DNA of 64,000 nt, from positions 1 to 64,000 of the forward strand of contig JAITEB010000041.1 of the NCBI GenBank assembly GCA_031282245.1, given 5' to 3'. Every line of letters begins with the position of its first letter. Position 1 is the first letter of the stretch. Positions 61,784 through 64,000 of the stretch are shown here, in pieces. The notes below the pieces were generated by a model. The model saw only the letters and a list, made by a program, of their open reading frames with translations, made no database searches and had not been told where the DNA came from. Source of the stretch: Oscillospiraceae bacterium (GTDB lineage Bacteria > Bacillota > Clostridia > Oscillospirales > Ruminococcaceae). The position numbers and the translations under genes are program-made.

Positions 61784-64000
61784 TTATTTTTTCAGCTCAA
61801 AAAAACGCTTAACTGAATAATTTTCTTTCGAGGGTTTCACGCGCTTGAAGTTAATCCCATTGACAAGTCCGCCGATAATCGGGTTTATCGCCACATAAGC
61901 AGCCACAGTGAGAAGCTCTTTTGCGCCAAGCGGAACAGTGTTGAATATTGCCCGCATTTGCGGTATATAAATGCTTGCCAGCGCCACCGCCGCCGAAATT
62001 GCCGCCGCGCCGATAAGCTGCGGGTTATCACGGATTTTTATTTTCAGAAGGTTTTTTTCTTCGGATTTGCACTCAAAGACATGCACAAGCTGGCAGAAAA
62101 TAAGCGCAGTAAGCGCGCCTGTCTGCGCGGTTCCGTAAGAGCCGGTCAAGCTGTACAGCCCGGCATAAGCCCCCAGTGTGCTGAGACCAATCAACATTCC
62201 GCGGAAAACAATAGCGCTCATCAGGCCGTTTGAAAAAACGCTTTCGTTTCTGCCGCGCGGCCTTGCGGACATCTCGGAGCCGTCGCCTTTCTCCAGCCCC
62301 AGCGCCACGGCGGGAAGACCGTCCGTCACCAGGTTTACGAGCAGTATCTGGATAGGCTGCAGAATAACGGGCAGACCCATCAGCATACCGACAAACATGG
62401 TCATAACTTCGCCGATGTTGCACGAAAGCAGGTATCTTATAAATTTGCGGATATTTTTGTATATAATCCTGCCTTCTTCAATAGAGGAGACAAGCGTCGC
62501 AAAATTGTCGTCCGTAAGTATTATAGAAGCCGCTTCTTTTGTGACGTCGGTTCCGTTAAGCCCCATAGCCGCGCCTATATCTGCCTCTTTGACGGCGGGG
62601 GCGTCGTTCACGCCGTCGCCGGTCATAGCGACTATATGACCGTTTTTCCTGAGCGCCCTCACTATGCGGAGCTTGTGGCCGGGGTTCACCCTTGCGAAAA
62701 CAACCGTTTTATCGACCGCCCGCGCCAGCTGCTCGTCCGAACAGGCGTCTATATCGGCCCCGGTCATAGTCAGGTCGCCGTCGCATAAAAGCCTGATTTC
62801 CCGCGCTATCGCCTCCGCTGTAATTTTGTGGTCGCCTGTTATCATAACAGGACGTATCCCGGCCCGCCGGCAGGCTTTCACTGCGGCGCAGACTTCTTTT
62901 CGCGGGGGATCCATCATCCCGGCAAGCCCGGCGAAAATCATTTCTTCTTCTTTTGCGGCGGCCGAAACCGGCACGATTCCGCAATCCCTGTAGCAAAAAC
63001 CCAGCACCCGCAGACCGGTCGCGGCAAGCTCGTCGTTTTTCCGCATGATCCTGGCGCGAAGCCGGTTATCAAGCAGGACTTTTTTACCGCAGTCAATCGC
63101 GTAAAGACATTTTTTCAGAATAACGTCGCAGGCTCCTTTAGTCATAATCCTGTATGAATTGCCCGTCCGGCAGACGACGCTCATGCACTTTCTTTCGGAA
63201 TCAAAAGGAATTTCGTCCGTTTTCTCGTATCTTGCAGAAAGCGCGGCAGAAGTGACCCCGCCTTTTGCCGCCGCTATGACAAGAGCGATTTCCGTCGCTT
63301 CGCCGCTGGCGCAGTAAGCGCCTTTTTCCGCCGCGACGGAAGCGCGCTCGGCTTCTTCGTCCGTATATATCCTGGCGTTGCCGCACATGACAGATATTTC
63401 CAGCGCCGCCCGCAAAGCGGGATATTCCAGCGCCCTGACCAGCCGCTCTTCCAGATAAAAGCCGCCGTTTTTCTCAAAGCCGCTGCCGCTTACGTCAAAA
63501 TCCTCGTTAAGCGTCGCCACCCTCTTGACGGTCATTTTGTTCTCTGTGAGCGTTCCGGTTTTGTCGGAGCAAATCACATCCGCGCAGCCCAGAGTTTCGA
63601 CGGCGCCAAGTTTGCGGACAAGCGCGCGCCTTTTCAGCATCCTGGAGACAGCCAGCGCAAGCGAAATCGTCACCACTGCCGAAAGCCCTTCCGGAACTGC
63701 GGCAACGGCCAGTGACACACCGGTGACAATCATATTAAAGATATTTTCCCCGCGCAGAATCCCCGTGACGGAGACAATCAGGCAAATGCCGACGCAGCCT
63801 GCCGCGATATATTTGGCAAGCTCGTCCAGCCGCTTTTGAAGCGGCGTTTTTTCTTCTTCGATTGAGCCGAGCATATCCGAGATTTTGCCCATCTCGCTGT
63901 CGGCGCCGGTGCGGATAATCAGCATTAAACCGTGCCCGCGGGTAATTACGGTTCCCATGTAAACCAGCGAGGACTGAGAGAAGCCGTCAAGCTCCCGGAC
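61784..64000 (-). CDS. P-type Ca2+-transporting ATPase (P2 family), N-terminus beyond the right edge
   Basis: The visible part is 738 residues, open to the window edge; the apparent start at 63958 is internal. Motifs: PEGLSAVVTISLALAVSRML with the M4 PEGL ion-binding motif, phosphorylated Asp in CSDKTGTLTENKMT, TGDHKITAEAIA, and MTGDGVNDAPAVKEADIGAA. The C-terminal cation-ATPase domain has six further helices, including NLVTDGLPAVALGLE. This pattern (PEGL, ND..D in M6) fits P2A/P2B calcium pumps. The missing part includes the A-domain start and M1-M2. A sigma factor or regulator is not visible. Confidence 0.95.
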   Translation of the reverse strand, partial: VRELDGFSQSSLVYMGTVITRGHGLMLIIRTGADSEMGKISDMLGSIEEEKTPLQKRLDELAKYIAAGCVGICLIVSVTGILRGENIFNMIVTGVSLAVAAVPEGLSAVVTISLALAVSRMLKRRALVRKLGAVETLGCADVICSDKTGTLTENKMTVKRVATLNEDFDVSGSGFEKNGGFYLEERLVRALEYPALRAALEISVMCGNARIYTDEEAERASVAAEKGAYCASGEATEIALVIAAAKGGVTSAALSARYEKTDEIPFDSERKCMSVVCRTGNSYRIMTKGACDVILKKCLYAIDCGKKVLLDNRLRARIMRKNDELAATGLRVLGFCYRDCGIVPVSAAAKEEEMIFAGLAGMMDPPRKEVCAAVKACRRAGIRPVMITGDHKITAEAIAREIRLLCDGDLTMTGADIDACSDEQLARAVDKTVVFARVNPGHKLRIVRALRKNGHIVAMTGDGVNDAPAVKEADIGAAMGLNGTDVTKEAASIILTDDNFATLVSSIEEGRIIYKNIRKFIRYLLSCNIGEVMTMFVGMLMGLPVILQPIQILLVNLVTDGLPAVALGLEKGDGSEMSARPRGRNESVFSNGLMSAIVFRGMLIGLSTLGAYAGLYSLTGSYGTAQTGALTALIFCQLVHVFECKSEEKNLLKIKIRDNPQLIGAAAISAAVALASIYIPQMRAIFNTVPLGAKELLTVAAYVAINPIIGGLVNGINFKRVKPSKENYSVKRFFELKK

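Overview
The window is a 64 kb chromosomal segment of a Gram-positive, probably spore-forming member of the Clostridia, most likely an uncultured lineage. Supporting genes are spoVS next to ymdB, a DarA-type cyclic-di-AMP receptor next to holB and ricT, a DivIVA-like coiled-coil protein, a FemAB-type peptidoglycan enzyme, short-form HisG with HisZ, and strong purine-rich Shine-Dalgarno sites. I cannot name a genus from the sequence.

Layout. (1) 1-1.4 kb is a decayed accessory patch: a frameshifted minus-strand remnant, an XRE-type HTH gene, a small cysteine-rich protein, a 40-bp imperfect direct repeat and a mini-ORF. It ends exactly at the 3' end of tmRNA (ssrA), a classic island integration site. 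(2) 2.1-12.4 kb holds a two-component system, a Nudix hydrolase apparently starting at ACG, an unknown membrane protein, an HscC-type Hsp70 with a dedicated J-protein, ComB, an HTH-PfkB kinase and CinA. (3) 12.4-13.6 kb is a 1.2 kb gene-free AT-rich region between divergent cinA and rpoB, with six matches to the relaxed DnaA-box consensus. (4) 13.6-24.7 kb: rpoB, rpoC, uvrC, rsmD, coaD and a coaD-linked coiled-coil protein. (5) 24.7-31.4 kb, minus strand: two GNAT enzymes, Mpg glycosylase, a transglutaminase lipoprotein, folC, an AIM24 protein, spoVS and ymdB. (6) 31.6-40.1 kb: lysine riboswitch-asd-dapA, lexA, femX, a lysine/arginine decarboxylase-family gene, darA, holB, ricT and an unknown gene. 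(7) 40.2-49.4 kb: rpiB, a DUF1858 protein, an HAD phosphatase, an NCS2 purine permease, a signal-peptidase-like protein, pnp, rpsO, a lipoprotein and secG. (8) 49.5-54.9 kb: hisZGDCBH. (9) 55.2-64 kb: the DivIVA-like gene, gltX, ruvC-ruvA, metE, a large palindromic repeat and a P-type Ca2+-ATPase running off the right edge.

The window is mostly housekeeping: transcription, RNA turnover, repair and recombination, lysine and histidine biosynthesis, methionine synthesis and folate polyglutamylation. The unusual content lies in details. The LexA homologue has lost the scissile Ala-Gly, the catalytic Ser and the catalytic Lys. A SipW-like signal peptidase has lost both its Ser and its His. A perfect 118-bp inverted repeat carrying tandem 16-mers sits between metE and the ATPase, and a diverged relative of it lies in the his-operon leader. 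A DnaA-box cluster lies upstream of rpoB.
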